From assembly GCF_000372865.1 (NCBI RefSeq), contig NZ_KB889966.1, positions 1 to 63,965 of the forward strand: a stretch of DNA of 63,965 nt, read 5' to 3'. The DNA is from Methylosarcina fibrata AML-C10. Lineage in GTDB: Bacteria; Pseudomonadota; Gammaproteobacteria; Methylococcales; Methylomonadaceae. The notes beneath the pieces were generated by a model. That model had not been told where the DNA came from. It saw nothing but the letters and a program-made list of their open reading frames with translations, and searched no databases. How positions within the stretch are numbered: the stretch's first letter is position 1; each line of letters starts with the position of its first letter. The translations under genes and the position numbers were made by a program. Positions 8,914 through 19,645 of the stretch are shown here, piece after piece.

Positions 8914-11802
8914 ATGAGCTCGAATATCAAAGTGCCCAAAAAACTGATCGAAGTGGCTTTGCCCTTGGACGACATCAACGAGGCGGCTGCGCGGGAAAAA
9001 TCCATTCGACATGGCCATCCCAGCACCTTGCATCTTTGGTGGGCCCGTCGTCCCTTGGCGGCAGCAAGGGCGGTAATTTTTGCGCAAATGGTTAATGATC
9101 CGGGCGGCGAGCGCGGTTATTACGCCGGAAAAACCAAGAAACAGGCCGACCAGGAGCGGGAAAAACTGTTCGACATCATTCGCGAACTGGTGAAATGGGA
9201 AAACACCAATAACGAGGCAATTTTGAACCGTGCCCGTGAGGTGATCTGGCAAAGTTGGCGGGAAACCTGCCAACTTAATAAAGGTAAACCTGGGTTTGAT
9301 CCCGAAAAATTGCCCGCTTTTCATGATCCTTTTGCTGGGGGCGGAGCACTTCCTTTAGAGGCGCAGCGTTTGGGTCTAGAGTCTTATGCTTCTGATCTCA
9401 ATCCCGTGGCGGTGATGATCAATAAAGCGATGATCGAAATCCCGCCAAAATTTGTTGGACGTGCGCCGATCGGTCCAATTCCACCGAATGAAAAACAAAC
9501 TCATCTGCATGAAGACTGGTCTGGTGCCAAAGGTCTAGCTGAGGATGTGCGACGCTATGGGCATTGGATGCGAGAGGAAGCTTTCAAGCGTATCGGCCAT
9601 CTTTATCCTGAAATCGAGATAACGGCTGATATAGCCAAAGAGCGTCCCGATTTGAAAGGCCTGGTGGGGCAGAAATTAACCGTGATAGCCTGGCTTTGGG
9701 TAAGGACGGTGAAAAGCCCGAACCCGGCTTTTAGTCATGTCGATGTGCCTCTGGCATCCAGTTTTATTTTGTCTAGCAAAAATGGCAAAGAGGCTTGGGT
9801 TGAACCGATTATTGAAGGTGATCAGTATCGGTTTGAAGTGCGAACAGGAAAAATACCGGATGGTGCTAAAGAGGGAACAAAATTATCCCGTGGAGCTAAC
9901 TTTCGCTGTTTGATTTCAAACACGCCCATAGCAGGCGAGCACATTAAAGGCGAAGGCAAAGCAGGACGTATGGGACAAAAGCTGATGGCGATTGTCGCCG
10001 AAGGAAAGGGTAGCCGAGTTTATTTGTCGCCAACGCAAGAAATGGAGTTAATCGCCAGCCAAGCGAAACCTGAGTGGATGCCAGAAGCCGAAATCGCTCA
10101 TGATAAACGCTCGATGTTTACACCATTATACGGTATGACACATTTCAAGCATCTTTTTACTTCTCGCCAACTGGTTGCTCTTAATACACTTTCTGATCTT
10201 GTGCAGGAAGTACGAGTTAAAGCCATTGAAGACGCTAAAGCCGCCGGGATATTGGATGATGGCAAAGGGCTTGATCAAAATGGCACAGGAGCCACGGCTT
10301 ATGGGGATGCTTTGGCTATATATTTAGCTTGCGCGCTTGGAAAAATCGCAAATATTGGTTCATCCATCGCAACATGGATGAGTGACAGAGGGGCATTCCG
10401 CGAAACATTTGCACGACAAGCTATACCCATGACATGGGATTATGCTGAGGCTAACCTATTTGCCGATGCTGGTGGTAGTTTTGCCACGGCTATCAGCAAG
10501 GGTGTAATGGCTATCTCACACCTTCCAACTAATACAAGCGGGAAAGTGTTTCAAGCTAATGCTTCATTACAGAATATAAGTCAATCTAAGCTCGTTTCTA
10601 CTGATCCCCCCTACTATGACAATATTGGCTATGCAGACCTCTCTGATTTTTTCTATGTCTGGCTACGTCGTTCATTGAAACCAATTTATCCTAGCCTTTT
10701 TGGCACGTTAGCAGTTCCTAAAGAAGAGGAATTGGTTGCAAATCCTTATCGTCATGGTTCTAAGGAAAAAGCCGAGCGTTTTTTTATGGAAGGCATGACA
10801 CGAGCCTTCCATAATTTGGCCGAACATGCACATCCAGCCTTTCCAGTCACGATTTATTATGCTTTCAAACAGTCTGAAACAAAGGACATGAGCACAATAT
10901 CTACTGGTTGGGAAACTTTTTTGGAAGCGGTTTTACACGCCGATTTTTCCATAACCGGTACTTGGCCAATGAGGACGGAAGGCTCAGGTCGACTGATTGC
11001 CAAAGACAACAACGCATTAGCCTCTAGCATTATTCTCGTCTGTCAAAAACGCGATCAAGACGCAGAAAACACTTCCCGCCGCCAATTCCAAAAAGAATTG
11101 CGCGAAAAAATGCCAGAAGCGTTGGAAACGATGATTGGAGGAGCTGAAGGCTCAACACCCATTGCTCCCGTGGATTTGGCGCAAGCCGCGATTGGTCCGG
11201 GCATGGGGATTTTTTCAAAATACCAGGCTGTCCTGAATCAGGATGGCTCACCAATGAGCGTACATGACGCACTCATTCTAATTAACCGTGAAATCACTGA
11301 TTATTTGAACCCTGATTCCGGTGATTTTGATAATGACACGTTGTTTTGTTCGTCTTGGTTCGATCAATACGGTTGGAGTACCGGGCCGTTCGGTGAAGCC
11401 GATACACTATCCCGCGCCAAAGGTACGACCGTGGATGGCGTCAAACAAGCCGGGGTGGTTGAATCCGGGGGCGGCAAAGTGAAGCTGAAAAAATGGGAAG
11501 ATTATCCGGATGATTGGGACCCGAAAACCGATCACCGGATGCCGATCTGGGAAGCCCTGCATCACATGATTCGAACATTGAACCGTAAAGGTGAAGGCGA
11601 AGCCGGAACTTTATTAGCCCGTATGCCAGAAAGAGGCGAGCACATTCGTCAACTGGCCTATCACCTTTATACCCTCTGCGAACGTAAAAAATGGGCGGAA
11701 GAAGCGCGGGCTTATAACGAACTGATTACCTCGTGGCACGGTATTGTCTCGTCTTCTCACGAAGTTGGCCATAAAGGAACACAAAACGACCTGTTCGAAT
11801 AA
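8914..11802 (+). CDS. DUF1156 DNA methyltransferase
   Basis: Encodes 962 residues. The N-terminus has the DUF1156 block ([20 protein letters not shown]). DPFAGGG (138-144) is the AdoMet-binding motif, and DPPYYD (564-569) is the catalytic motif of N6-adenine or N4-cytosine amino-methylases. The long insert between them is normal for this family. It follows the helicase by 13 bp and precedes the ATPase by 19 bp. It probably marks plasmid and host DNA as self for the operon. The target sequence is unknown. Confidence 0.85.
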   Translation: MSSNIKVPKKLIEVALPLDDINEAAAREKSIRHGHPSTLHLWWARRPLAAARAVIFAQMVNDPGGERGYYAGKTKKQADQEREKLFDIIRELVKWENTNNEAILNRAREVIWQSWRETCQLNKGKPGFDPEKLPAFHDPFAGGGALPLEAQRLGLESYASDLNPVAVMINKAMIEIPPKFVGRAPIGPIPPNEKQTHLHEDWSGAKGLAEDVRRYGHWMREEAFKRIGHLYPEIEITADIAKERPDLKGLVGQKLTVIAWLWVRTVKSPNPAFSHVDVPLASSFILSSKNGKEAWVEPIIEGDQYRFEVRTGKIPDGAKEGTKLSRGANFRCLISNTPIAGEHIKGEGKAGRMGQKLMAIVAEGKGSRVYLSPTQEMELIASQAKPEWMPEAEIAHDKRSMFTPLYGMTHFKHLFTSRQLVALNTLSDLVQEVRVKAIEDAKAAGILDDGKGLDQNGTGATAYGDALAIYLACALGKIANIGSSIATWMSDRGAFRETFARQAIPMTWDYAEANLFADAGGSFATAISKGVMAISHLPTNTSGKVFQANASLQNISQSKLVSTDPPYYDNIGYADLSDFFYVWLRRSLKPIYPSLFGTLAVPKEEELVANPYRHGSKEKAERFFMEGMTRAFHNLAEHAHPAFPVTIYYAFKQSETKDMSTISTGWETFLEAVLHADFSITGTWPMRTEGSGRLIAKDNNALASSIILVCQKRDQDAENTSRRQFQKELREKMPEALETMIGGAEGSTPIAPVDLAQAAIGPGMGIFSKYQAVLNQDGSPMSVHDALILINREITDYLNPDSGDFDNDTLFCSSWFDQYGWSTGPFGEADTLSRAKGTTVDGVKQAGVVESGGGKVKLKKWEDYPDDWDPKTDHRMPIWEALHHMIRTLNRKGEGEAGTLLARMPERGEHIRQLAYHLYTLCERKKWAEEARAYNELITSWHGIVSSSHEVGHKGTQNDLFE

Positions 11803-11821
11803 TATAAAAGGCGAATTAATA

Positions 11822-14620
11822 ATGACAATAAAACCTTGGCGTGAGATCGCCGTTCCCCATCAGGATGTTTTGAAAGGCACTTTCCAGGAATCCGAATTCG
11901 CTGCCGATATTTCGCAGGTTCATCAAGGCAAGGCTTCGCCTGAATATCAGGACCCGAGCCAGTTTTTTGCGCGCACCTATATCACTGAGGGCATGGCTTT
12001 ATTGCTCGATAGCGTCGTCAAACGCTTGGGTGGACAAGGCGGCGATCCGGTCATTCAACTGCAAACGGCTTTTGGGGGTGGTAAAACCCATACCATGCTG
12101 GCCGTTTATCACTTGGCTAAAGGCGAACGGCCGGTCAGCGAACTGAATGGGATATCTGTCATTGTCGATGCGGCGGGGGTTACCGAACTGCCTAAAGCCC
12201 GTGTCGCTGTTATCGACGGGATCAATTTCAGCGTCTCAGAACCCAAGCCGCACGGTGCTATTCGCTGCCATACGCTTTGGGGTGAGCTCGCTTGGCAGCT
12301 GGGCGGCGAAAGCGGCTATGAGCTGGTCCGTGCAGCGGATGAAAGTGGCACTTCGCCCGATAAAGACACCATCATTGTCCTGCTCTCCCAGGCGGCGCCC
12401 TGCGTCATTTTAATGGACGAATTGGTCGCTTATTACCGGCAATTCCAGGAGGGACGGAGTTATCCGGCCGGCACCTTCGAAACCAACATGACCTTTATTC
12501 AAGCGCTGACCGAAGGTATTAAATCCGTTCCGAAAGCGATCATGTTGGCGTCTTTGCCAGATTCGCATAATGCCGGTGAAGGCCGTGGCCAGGTCGTTTT
12601 GGCCGAGCTGGAAAACTATTTCCGCCGTTTACATAAAATCTGGAAACCGGTATCGAAAGACGAAGCGTTCAGCATTGTACGTCGGCGTTTGTTTGATCGA
12701 ATCGACGATCAATTATCGATGGATGATGTATGCCGCGCTTTTGCCGATTTTTATATCGCCAACAAAACCGAGCTGCCGAATGAAACGCAGGAAGGACGCT
12801 ATCTTGATCGAATGAAGCAAGCCTATCCGATTCATCCGGAAATCTTTGACCGGCTTTACGAAGACTGGTCCACGTTGGCTGGTTTTCAGCGGACGCGGGG
12901 CGTATTGCAGTTATTGGCACAGATCGTCCACCGCCTTTGGAAGGATGGAAATTCTGATCTGATGATCATGCCAGGCAGTCTGCCGTTGTACGATGCGACG
13001 GTTAGAAATAAATGCCTGGATTTCCTGCCTCAAGGCTGGGACCCAGTGATCGACCAAGACATTGACGGTGAGCATTCCCGTCCTGCCGATCTGGATAAAC
13101 AGCCATTATTCGGAAAGATCCAGGCCGGCCGACGCTTAACCCGGACAGTGTTTTTGGGCAGCGCTCCGGGATCAGCCGGGAAAATGACCAAAGGCCTGGA
13201 ATCGGAGCATATCCTGTTGGGGGTGGCCCAGCCGGAGCAAGCCATTGGTCACTATAAGGATGCGCTAAAGCGCTTGCTCGATAAGCTCAACTACATTAAT
13301 CATGAAAATAGCCGTTTTTGGTTTGACATTACGCCGAACCTGCGCCGGGAAATGGAAACCCGCAAACAGCGCTTCACCGAACGTGACGATGTGATCCCGC
13401 TTTTGAAGGATCGAGTCAATCGGGTCATGGCTAAAGGCCATGTTTTTGCGGGTATTCATGTGTTCACAGCATCAGTAGATGTTCCTGATGAATATGGTGT
13501 AGGCCCTCGGTTGGTGGTACTCGCCCCCAATGCGGCTTTCAGCAAGGGCGCATCCAATACGGCCTTCGCTGCGGCCGAGGAGATTTTACGAAATCGAGGC
13601 GACCAACCCCGGCAAAAGCAAAACCGGTTGCTATTTCTTGCCCCGGATTACGATGTGGTCAGTCGTTTGCGCGAGCAAGCCCGAAGTTACCTGGCATGGG
13701 CTTCGATCGTCTCGGACATCGAGGCGGAAAAACTGGTGCTCGATACGATCCAGGTGAAGCAGGCTAAAAAGCAGAAGGACGACGCCGATCAATCGTTGCT
13801 GCGGATGGTTCGCGATACTTACAAATGGCTCATTTGCCCATCGGAAGAGTTTGTAAAGGGTAAGCCAACACTGAACTGGGAAGCCGTCGCAGTTTCTACG
13901 GCCTCCTCTAATCTGGTACAGGAGATCGAGAATAAGCTCAGAGAAGAAGAGTGGCTGATTACCGACTGGTCCCCGGTCCACCTGATGAACATTTTGAAAC
14001 AATGGTATTTCAAGGACGGCATGCAGGAAATTAGCGCCTTGAAAGTCTGGCAGGATACCAATTGTTATTTGTATCTGCCCAGGCTGGTAAACAGCCAAGT
14101 TTTTGATCGAGCGATTTCCCAAGGGCTCGAAACCGAAGATTTCTTTGGCTACGCAAGCGGCAAAGATGGCGATAATTATTTAGGGTTTGCCTTTGGTCGT
14201 AATGCGCTTGTGACGATCGATGATTCGGCCTTACTGATCGAAAAAGAGGCAGCACTGCAATATAAGGAGCGGACGAAGCCAAAGCCTGCGCCGCAGCCTG
14301 GCCCAGTAGTTCTTGGTGGCATAAATGAGCCTGGATCAGGGGCGAAACCTCAGCCAGAGCCACCCTTACCGCCAACAACCGTTCACGCTGCTAAGAAACA
14401 GTTTTATGGGACTATTAACCTCGATCCGATCAAGGCAAAAATGGACTTTGCCACCATTGTTGATGAGGTAGTTCAGCAATTCACGGCCAAAATCGGCGTC
14501 AATGTCGAAATCTCGATCGAAATCCGGGCGACTTCAAGGGATGGATTTGATGAGACCGTTCAGCGGACTATCAAGGAAAACTGCAATGTTCTAAAATTCG
14601 GCAATGTAGAGTTTGAGTAG
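11822..14620 (+). CDS. DUF499 AAA+ ATPase of a methylase-linked defence operon
   Basis: Encodes 932 residues from the ATG at 11822. An upstream in-frame ATG at 11744 would overlap the methylase and has no ribosome site; AAGG precedes 11822. [13 protein letters not shown] (Walker A at 84-89) and [12 protein letters not shown] (Walker B) define the ATPase, and the overall pattern is DUF499. A proline-rich linker (about 817-860) leads to a small C-terminal domain. DUF499 proteins are regularly found beside DUF1156 methylases and helicases in defence islands. Their mechanism is not known. Confidence 0.85.
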   Translation: MTIKPWREIAVPHQDVLKGTFQESEFAADISQVHQGKASPEYQDPSQFFARTYITEGMALLLDSVVKRLGGQGGDPVIQLQTAFGGGKTHTMLAVYHLAKGERPVSELNGISVIVDAAGVTELPKARVAVIDGINFSVSEPKPHGAIRCHTLWGELAWQLGGESGYELVRAADESGTSPDKDTIIVLLSQAAPCVILMDELVAYYRQFQEGRSYPAGTFETNMTFIQALTEGIKSVPKAIMLASLPDSHNAGEGRGQVVLAELENYFRRLHKIWKPVSKDEAFSIVRRRLFDRIDDQLSMDDVCRAFADFYIANKTELPNETQEGRYLDRMKQAYPIHPEIFDRLYEDWSTLAGFQRTRGVLQLLAQIVHRLWKDGNSDLMIMPGSLPLYDATVRNKCLDFLPQGWDPVIDQDIDGEHSRPADLDKQPLFGKIQAGRRLTRTVFLGSAPGSAGKMTKGLESEHILLGVAQPEQAIGHYKDALKRLLDKLNYINHENSRFWFDITPNLRREMETRKQRFTERDDVIPLLKDRVNRVMAKGHVFAGIHVFTASVDVPDEYGVGPRLVVLAPNAAFSKGASNTAFAAAEEILRNRGDQPRQKQNRLLFLAPDYDVVSRLREQARSYLAWASIVSDIEAEKLVLDTIQVKQAKKQKDDADQSLLRMVRDTYKWLICPSEEFVKGKPTLNWEAVAVSTASSNLVQEIENKLREEEWLITDWSPVHLMNILKQWYFKDGMQEISALKVWQDTNCYLYLPRLVNSQVFDRAISQGLETEDFFGYASGKDGDNYLGFAFGRNALVTIDDSALLIEKEAALQYKERTKPKPAPQPGPVVLGGINEPGSGAKPQPEPPLPPTTVHAAKKQFYGTINLDPIKAKMDFATIVDEVVQQFTAKIGVNVEISIEIRATSRDGFDETVQRTIKENCNVLKFGNVEFE

Positions 14621-14643
14621 CCTTATAGTTCCGGAGAGTTAAT

Positions 14644-15897
14644 GTGGATGCTGATTTTAATACTGCGCTGGATGATATTACCGCACATTTAACTTCCGAA
14701 CGGCAGGTATGGCTTTTTGGTGCGGGAATCAGTTGTTGCTCTGGTTTACCTTTGATGGGTACTCTCACTGAACTAGTCGCTTTACGTTTGGAAGACAGTA
14801 AAGACAATACTTATAGCTTATTTTGCCAAATTCGCAATCAGCTACCCGAAACCAGCCATATTGAGCATGTATTAAGTCAGATTGGTGATCTAATAGCTCT
14901 TGCTGAACGATCACGGGATGGTGTGACGCGTATTGATAATAAAGACATAAATTCTGAATCTTTAAAAGAATTACACGGCAATATCCGAGATGCTATCCAA
15001 GCTATCATTCGGTATGGATATCATGCTAGAAATGGTGATGAAGAGATAAGAATTGCCTGCGAGAGTGACAAAGTTGTAAGTGTTGATTTACATCAAAAGT
15101 TTATAAAAACGCTCTTTGCTGTGCGCGAAAAACCTGGCCGATCCCAGAGGCCTATTCAGTTCTTCACACTAAACTATGACACATTATTAGAGGATGCACT
15201 GGCTATGGAACGCGTTGCATTTGTTGACGGTTTTAGCGGTGGGGGAATGGCATTTTGGTCTCCACAGATCTCCTATAGCGAATGGGGAGTTTCTCATCGG
15301 ATAAACGCCCATGTTTATAAACTACATGGATCTGTAGATTGGCATTCGGATTTTCAACAGGGTTTTGTTTATAGATGTCGAGATGGACGTTCTTATCCAA
15401 AACGAGCTGGTAATGTCCTGATTTATCCTCAATCCACGAAATATCTTGCAACGCAGAAAGACCCTTTTGCAAAATTATTCGAACACTTCAGGTCTGCATT
15501 AACAGATAATTTTGGGAATGTACTTGCGATCTGTGGTTATAGTTTTGGTGATGAACATGTTGATCTTGAGATTGAGTCTGCAATGGCTCGATCAGATTCA
15601 AGAACAGTTATTGTTGCCTTTGTTCAGGAGATAGAAACGGACGAAGGGTTCCAACTCCCCTCACGCTTGATTAAGTGGTTAAGCGAGAAGCCATGGAGAG
15701 GGCGTGTTTTTGCTATCACCAGCCGCGGGTTATATCATGGGAGCTTAAATAACTTATGCGAAATACCAAGAACATTTGATTGGTGGACATTTGAAGGTGT
15801 TACTAAATTTTTGAGCGACGGCCCGCAACAGATTAAGCCTATACCTGATAGCAACGATGAAACGAGCAATGTAGTAGGGACTGAGGAGACTCAATAA
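14644..15897 (+). CDS. SIR2-family NAD-consuming effector
   Basis: Encodes 417 residues from GTG, with GGAGAG 6 bases upstream. WLFGAGISCCSGLP (about 23-36), FTLNYDTLLEDA (catalytic Asn about 177), YKLHGSVDW (catalytic His about 228) and ICGYSFGDEHVD are the SIR2_2 motifs of NADase effectors. In known SIR2-HerA systems the SIR2 subunit depletes NAD+ or cuts DNA when phage is sensed. It starts 23 bp after the DUF499 ATPase and overlaps the HerA start by one base (TAATG). Confidence 0.88.
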   Translation: MDADFNTALDDITAHLTSERQVWLFGAGISCCSGLPLMGTLTELVALRLEDSKDNTYSLFCQIRNQLPETSHIEHVLSQIGDLIALAERSRDGVTRIDNKDINSESLKELHGNIRDAIQAIIRYGYHARNGDEEIRIACESDKVVSVDLHQKFIKTLFAVREKPGRSQRPIQFFTLNYDTLLEDALAMERVAFVDGFSGGGMAFWSPQISYSEWGVSHRINAHVYKLHGSVDWHSDFQQGFVYRCRDGRSYPKRAGNVLIYPQSTKYLATQKDPFAKLFEHFRSALTDNFGNVLAICGYSFGDEHVDLEIESAMARSDSRTVIVAFVQEIETDEGFQLPSRLIKWLSEKPWRGRVFAITSRGLYHGSLNNLCEIPRTFDWWTFEGVTKFLSDGPQQIKPIPDSNDETSNVVGTEETQ

Positions 15898-17741
15898 TGA
15901 GGCCTTTTGATGTCGTTCCAGACCTTAAGATCGGTTCTATTATTGAGGTAAGTGGCACGTCTGTACGTGTCGAGCTAGATGGAGGAATCACGGAACTTAC
16001 TCGATCCTACGAAGGACGTGTCTATGCTGTTGGACAAATTGCAAGTATCGTGAAAATACATTTTGGCCGTCGTATCTTGTTCGCTTATGTGCGGTTGTTA
16101 CGAATGCGATCAGATTTACAACTTGAAGCAGGTGCAAATCCCCTCCCTCCTGAACGTGATCAGCGAATTATGGAGGTTGATCTTTTTGGAGAAGGTATTT
16201 GGCACGCCAATAAAAATAGCCTTGATTTTTCAAGAGGTGTAACGACCTATCCTTTGCCATTGCAAGGTGTTTATCTTATGTCGCACCATGAGGTGCAGGC
16301 CGTATTTAGTGCTGCTGAGAATCAACGAGGTAATGGAGAGAATCCATTGGTTGAGCTTGGACGCTATGTCGGAGCTGAAGCGGCGATAGCTCGTGCAAAC
16401 ATCAACAAAATGTTTGGGCAACATTGTGCCATCCTCGGTTCTACTGGTTCGGGAAAATCGGCAACAGTAGCCGCATTATTACATGGAGTTCTAAATCAGC
16501 CGTCTTCCGATGGTCCATGGCGACCACGAATTATTGTGATCGACCCTCACGGTGAATATGCAAAGGCTTTCGGTGACAGGGCAATTGTTTACCGCGCTTA
16601 TGAAACTCAAGCAGGCGGCGAAGAAGCGTCCAGACCTGTTTTGCGTTTGCCATACTGGCTCATGTCAGGAGATGAATTTAGATCACTTATTATCGGAAAA
16701 ACCGAGGAAGAGGCAACTTCACAGAATAACATCGTTTATAAATCGCTAGCACATGCCAGAATGGTCCAACTCAATATGATTGAGCCGGCTAAGGAATGGG
16801 TTGGGAATACGACACAAGATGCAGAGCCTGATGCACCAAGGCCACTGAGCGGAATCGAGGCTAGTCGAATAGAAGCATTTGACCGAGATATGCCTTACCC
16901 GTTTTCACTAGATGAGTTTAAAGACCATATTATTAAAGAACAAGGGATTAACTGGAAAACCAATAAATGGGATAAAAAATCGGCAACAGACTTTAAATCA
17001 CATCGCTCGATATTGGATAAATTAAATGTACTTAGAGCTGATCCTCGCCTTGATTTTATGATGAAATCATATGTTGAGGGGGAGCCTGATCTTGCGGAAA
17101 TTATTGAACAGTTTGTAGGCGCCCCGGGTGAAGATAAGAAGAGTGATATTCGTATTATCGATATTTCCGGTCTTCCTAACGAGGTGGCCGGGCCTTTAAC
17201 TGCAGTAATAGCCAGGTTACTGTTCCAGTATAAAGTCTGGCAAACTCGGGCGGAACGAGAGCGTGACCCGGTCCTTTTAGTTTGCGAAGAGGCTCATCGA
17301 TACGTTCCTAACCATGGGCAGGCCGAGTACGAAGGAGCCCAGACGGCAATACGGAGATTAGCAAGAGAAGGGCGGAAATATGGACTTGGTTTGATGTTAG
17401 TCTCCCAGCGTCCAGCGGATGTTGAGAGTACAGTTCTGTCGCAATGCAATTCATGGGTGATTCTTAGGCTAACAAATTCGGCTGATCAGGAGCATGTATC
17501 ACGTTTCTTGCCAGATAGTCTATCTGGGTTAACCAAACTTTTGCCTTCCCTGGTTAGGCGTGAAGCGATATTTGTTGGAGAAGCAGCGGCGATCCCTGCT
17601 CGCATAAAAATACGAGAACTAACTAAAGATCAACTTCCAGATTCTAATGACATTACCTTTGCTGATGGCTGGGCAAAGCCTCCAATTGGAATTGAAGATA
17701 TTGAGAAAGTTGTTCGTCGGTGGCGAAGAGAAAGTCAGTAA
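15897..17741 (+). CDS. HerA-type hexameric ATPase (SIR2 partner)
   Basis: Encodes 614 residues: an N-terminal barrel (HAS-barrel-like, VSGTSVRVELDGGI), Walker A GSTGSGKS at 181-188, DPHGEYAKAF, Walker B VCEEAHRYVP and LMLVSQRPADVESTVLSQC. This is a full HerA/DUF87 DNA-translocase fold. One-base overlap with the SIR2 gene indicates coupled translation. SIR2-HerA pairs form large complexes that act against phage (also reported as Nezha). It ends the five-gene operon and converges on the WGR gene 12 bp away. Confidence 0.9.
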   Translation: MRPFDVVPDLKIGSIIEVSGTSVRVELDGGITELTRSYEGRVYAVGQIASIVKIHFGRRILFAYVRLLRMRSDLQLEAGANPLPPERDQRIMEVDLFGEGIWHANKNSLDFSRGVTTYPLPLQGVYLMSHHEVQAVFSAAENQRGNGENPLVELGRYVGAEAAIARANINKMFGQHCAILGSTGSGKSATVAALLHGVLNQPSSDGPWRPRIIVIDPHGEYAKAFGDRAIVYRAYETQAGGEEASRPVLRLPYWLMSGDEFRSLIIGKTEEEATSQNNIVYKSLAHARMVQLNMIEPAKEWVGNTTQDAEPDAPRPLSGIEASRIEAFDRDMPYPFSLDEFKDHIIKEQGINWKTNKWDKKSATDFKSHRSILDKLNVLRADPRLDFMMKSYVEGEPDLAEIIEQFVGAPGEDKKSDIRIIDISGLPNEVAGPLTAVIARLLFQYKVWQTRAERERDPVLLVCEEAHRYVPNHGQAEYEGAQTAIRRLAREGRKYGLGLMLVSQRPADVESTVLSQCNSWVILRLTNSADQEHVSRFLPDSLSGLTKLLPSLVRREAIFVGEAAAIPARIKIRELTKDQLPDSNDITFADGWAKPPIGIEDIEKVVRRWRRESQ

Positions 17742-17753
17742 AAATAAATTTAT

Positions 17754-18017
17754 TTATTTTTCCATTTTCGCTTTATAGGCAGTTCCCAGTCTTTTGGGAG
17801 CTGACTCCCTCCGTTTAAGGGTTTTTTGCACGTGCTTGATTGCCTCGTCTTCATTATTGACGATAGTAACGAGGATTCGCCCTTTGCCGCCGATGCGCCC
17901 GTAAGTCGTTTCGACGATCCAATTACCGAAGAGGTCCTGCCCATAAGCAATCGAATAAGCGCGGTGAATATTGCGAGCAGGATCTCGTGCTTCCAAATAG
18001 GCAACAGGCTTCAGCAT
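17754..18017 (-). CDS. Stand-alone WGR-domain protein
   Basis: Encodes 87 residues that are almost entirely one WGR domain: FGNWIVETTYGRIGGKGR is the signature. WGR domains bind DNA ends or nucleic acid in PARP1 and in bacterial regulators. GGAG lies 8 bases before ATG. It is convergent with herA, so it is not part of that operon. It may help sense damaged DNA in the island, but this is only inferred from domain type and position. Confidence 0.8.
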   Translation of the reverse strand: MLKPVAYLEARDPARNIHRAYSIAYGQDLFGNWIVETTYGRIGGKGRILVTIVNNEDEAIKHVQKTLKRRESAPKRLGTAYKAKMEK

Positions 18018-18175
18018 GAGGCGTTCTCCACGATGTCTCCACTATATGTAACGGCATCGCTATATTAGGCCGGATGGATACCCATGACATACCGGCCTTC
18101 ATTCGACGCAATACCGGAGTACCCTATCGCGCCCTAAGCGGGCTAGTAATTTTAATCGGCGATATTTGCATTCAC

Positions 18176-19618
18176 TTATTCAATTACTACATAAAAAGGA
18201 TCGCTTTTCCCCTGCATAACCTCAGTTGCTTTCCTAATGAGAAAAGCCTCCACAATATGTACCCCGCGATACTGTAAACCCTCCCAACGCGAATTGTTGC
18301 TGTCGCTTTCGTAAAACTCTCCTCTCAATGCCTGTGCCTTTTGGGCCGCTTTATCCGTATTTGTCACCCTCCACATAACATAATACTCATTGGGAAATGG
18401 CAAACCCGAACCACTTGAAGCACTAAATTTAATCCAGTAACCACTTTTCAATGGCTCTAAACTTGTTATCTGCCTTATTGGCTGTCCATATCTACCCGTA
18501 TATAAATACGCAGAAACTTTCACCGCGACTCCGGCACTAGAACTTGCACGCCATTTGGGACGGTGCATATGTGGAAGCCGATTAAATCCCTTTGGCAAAG
18601 CTATGGAACCTAAACTTCTCACTAAGGTGACAAGGTCGGAACCAGCCGATGCGAGTGACCTGCCACTCAATTCTAGGGCAGCCGATTCACTAACACATGC
18701 CGCTTTAGCAACCGTCTCTTCCGCTGCGAAGTCATCCCCAAACACGCGCCTCCATTTTCCAATGCTCTCTTCCTTGTCAGATTCGTCGTAGGCGTCATCG
18801 ATCCACCCTCTGTATAGGTTGATCTTATTTCTGAAATTGCTGTATTTGGTTTCATCCCATGCGTTGCTCTGGATTTCCTCGTACAGTACCGGGTTTCTGA
18901 CCGTTGGCTTGGTCGGATTGGCTTGCAACCAGTCGTCCAACCTGCCAATAAGTATTTTCAGGCTCGTAGGAACGTCGGTAAACGGCTTGTTGATGCTGTC
19001 TACATAGGAAATCCGATCCCCAAGCAGAGTTGTAAGGAGGAATGACTGGCAAATAAAGTTTGTTTTGATGTCGCGCATGTACTTTAAAAGTCGCGTCACC
19101 TTCCTGAGGTTATTCTTCCCAGATATAGAATTTTTATCGATGAGCCAGTCCGTGTATTCTCCCGGCTTGGATCTCTCAAATTCGTTTGAATTTCTGTTGC
19201 AAACCTCGTATGTGCCAGAATATAGCCTGTCTTTGACACACGGGGCTATATCTATTTTCCTTTCTCCCGCATATTCGATTGTCACGCAATGAGAATACCT
19301 CCGTGTTTTCTCCTTATAAATTCCGCTCCCTTGGAACTCCGTATAGAGGTTGTTGACGTAATCCTTGGCCTCCCATCCGTCTACAGGCTTGACGTAAACG
19401 ATAAGGTCGGCATCGAATGGGTAATCCGTCAACGGCTTTATGATGGTTTTATGTGCCCATGACCCTTGGGGCTTAAACTCTATAATCTCTGGCTTCCAAT
19501 CCGAATTATTGATAAATGTCTTTATTGCTTCGATGCTATCCTCAAGAAGAGTCACTCTAGTTTGGTTCAGATTGACGGTATCCCTTAAGAAATCGTCGAA
19601 ATGCGTTATCAACTTCAT
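18176..19618 (-). CDS. CBASS CD-NTase (cyclic oligonucleotide synthase) with AGS-C domain
   Basis: Encodes 480 residues. GSWAHKTII (Gly52-Ser53), FDADL (Asp69, Asp71) and KIDIAPC (Asp123) are the catalytic GS...DxD...D elements of cGAS/DncV-like nucleotidyltransferases. The C-terminal 130 residues (GRYGQPIRQ ... WRVTNT ... RGEF ... GVHIVEAFLIRK ... FYVVI) match the AGS-C sensor domain. GAGG lies 7 bases before ATG. It follows the membrane effector gene by 27 bp. No cap2/cap3 genes are seen, so this would be a minimal, type I-like CBASS. The nucleotide product cannot be read from sequence. Confidence 0.85.
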   Translation of the reverse strand: MKLITHFDDFLRDTVNLNQTRVTLLEDSIEAIKTFINNSDWKPEIIEFKPQGSWAHKTIIKPLTDYPFDADLIVYVKPVDGWEAKDYVNNLYTEFQGSGIYKEKTRRYSHCVTIEYAGERKIDIAPCVKDRLYSGTYEVCNRNSNEFERSKPGEYTDWLIDKNSISGKNNLRKVTRLLKYMRDIKTNFICQSFLLTTLLGDRISYVDSINKPFTDVPTSLKILIGRLDDWLQANPTKPTVRNPVLYEEIQSNAWDETKYSNFRNKINLYRGWIDDAYDESDKEESIGKWRRVFGDDFAAEETVAKAACVSESAALELSGRSLASAGSDLVTLVRSLGSIALPKGFNRLPHMHRPKWRASSSAGVAVKVSAYLYTGRYGQPIRQITSLEPLKSGYWIKFSASSGSGLPFPNEYYVMWRVTNTDKAAQKAQALRGEFYESDSNNSRWEGLQYRGVHIVEAFLIRKATEVMQGKSDPFYVVIE

Positions 19619-19645
19619 TACTTGCCCTCGAATGCGGTCCTAGAC

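Noticed and set aside
11744-11821. Upstream start of the DUF499 ATPase gene
   Set aside because: It would add 26 residues overlapping the methylase end and lacks a ribosome site; the family starts at the ATG at 11822.
5379-14620. DISARM system
   Set aside because: The helicase resembles DrmD and a methylase is present, but drmA, drmB and drmC are absent, and the DUF499 ATPase is not a DISARM component.
5379-17741. BREX system
   Set aside because: No pglZ, brxL, brxA or brxC-like gene was found; the methylase is of the DUF1156 type and not PglX.
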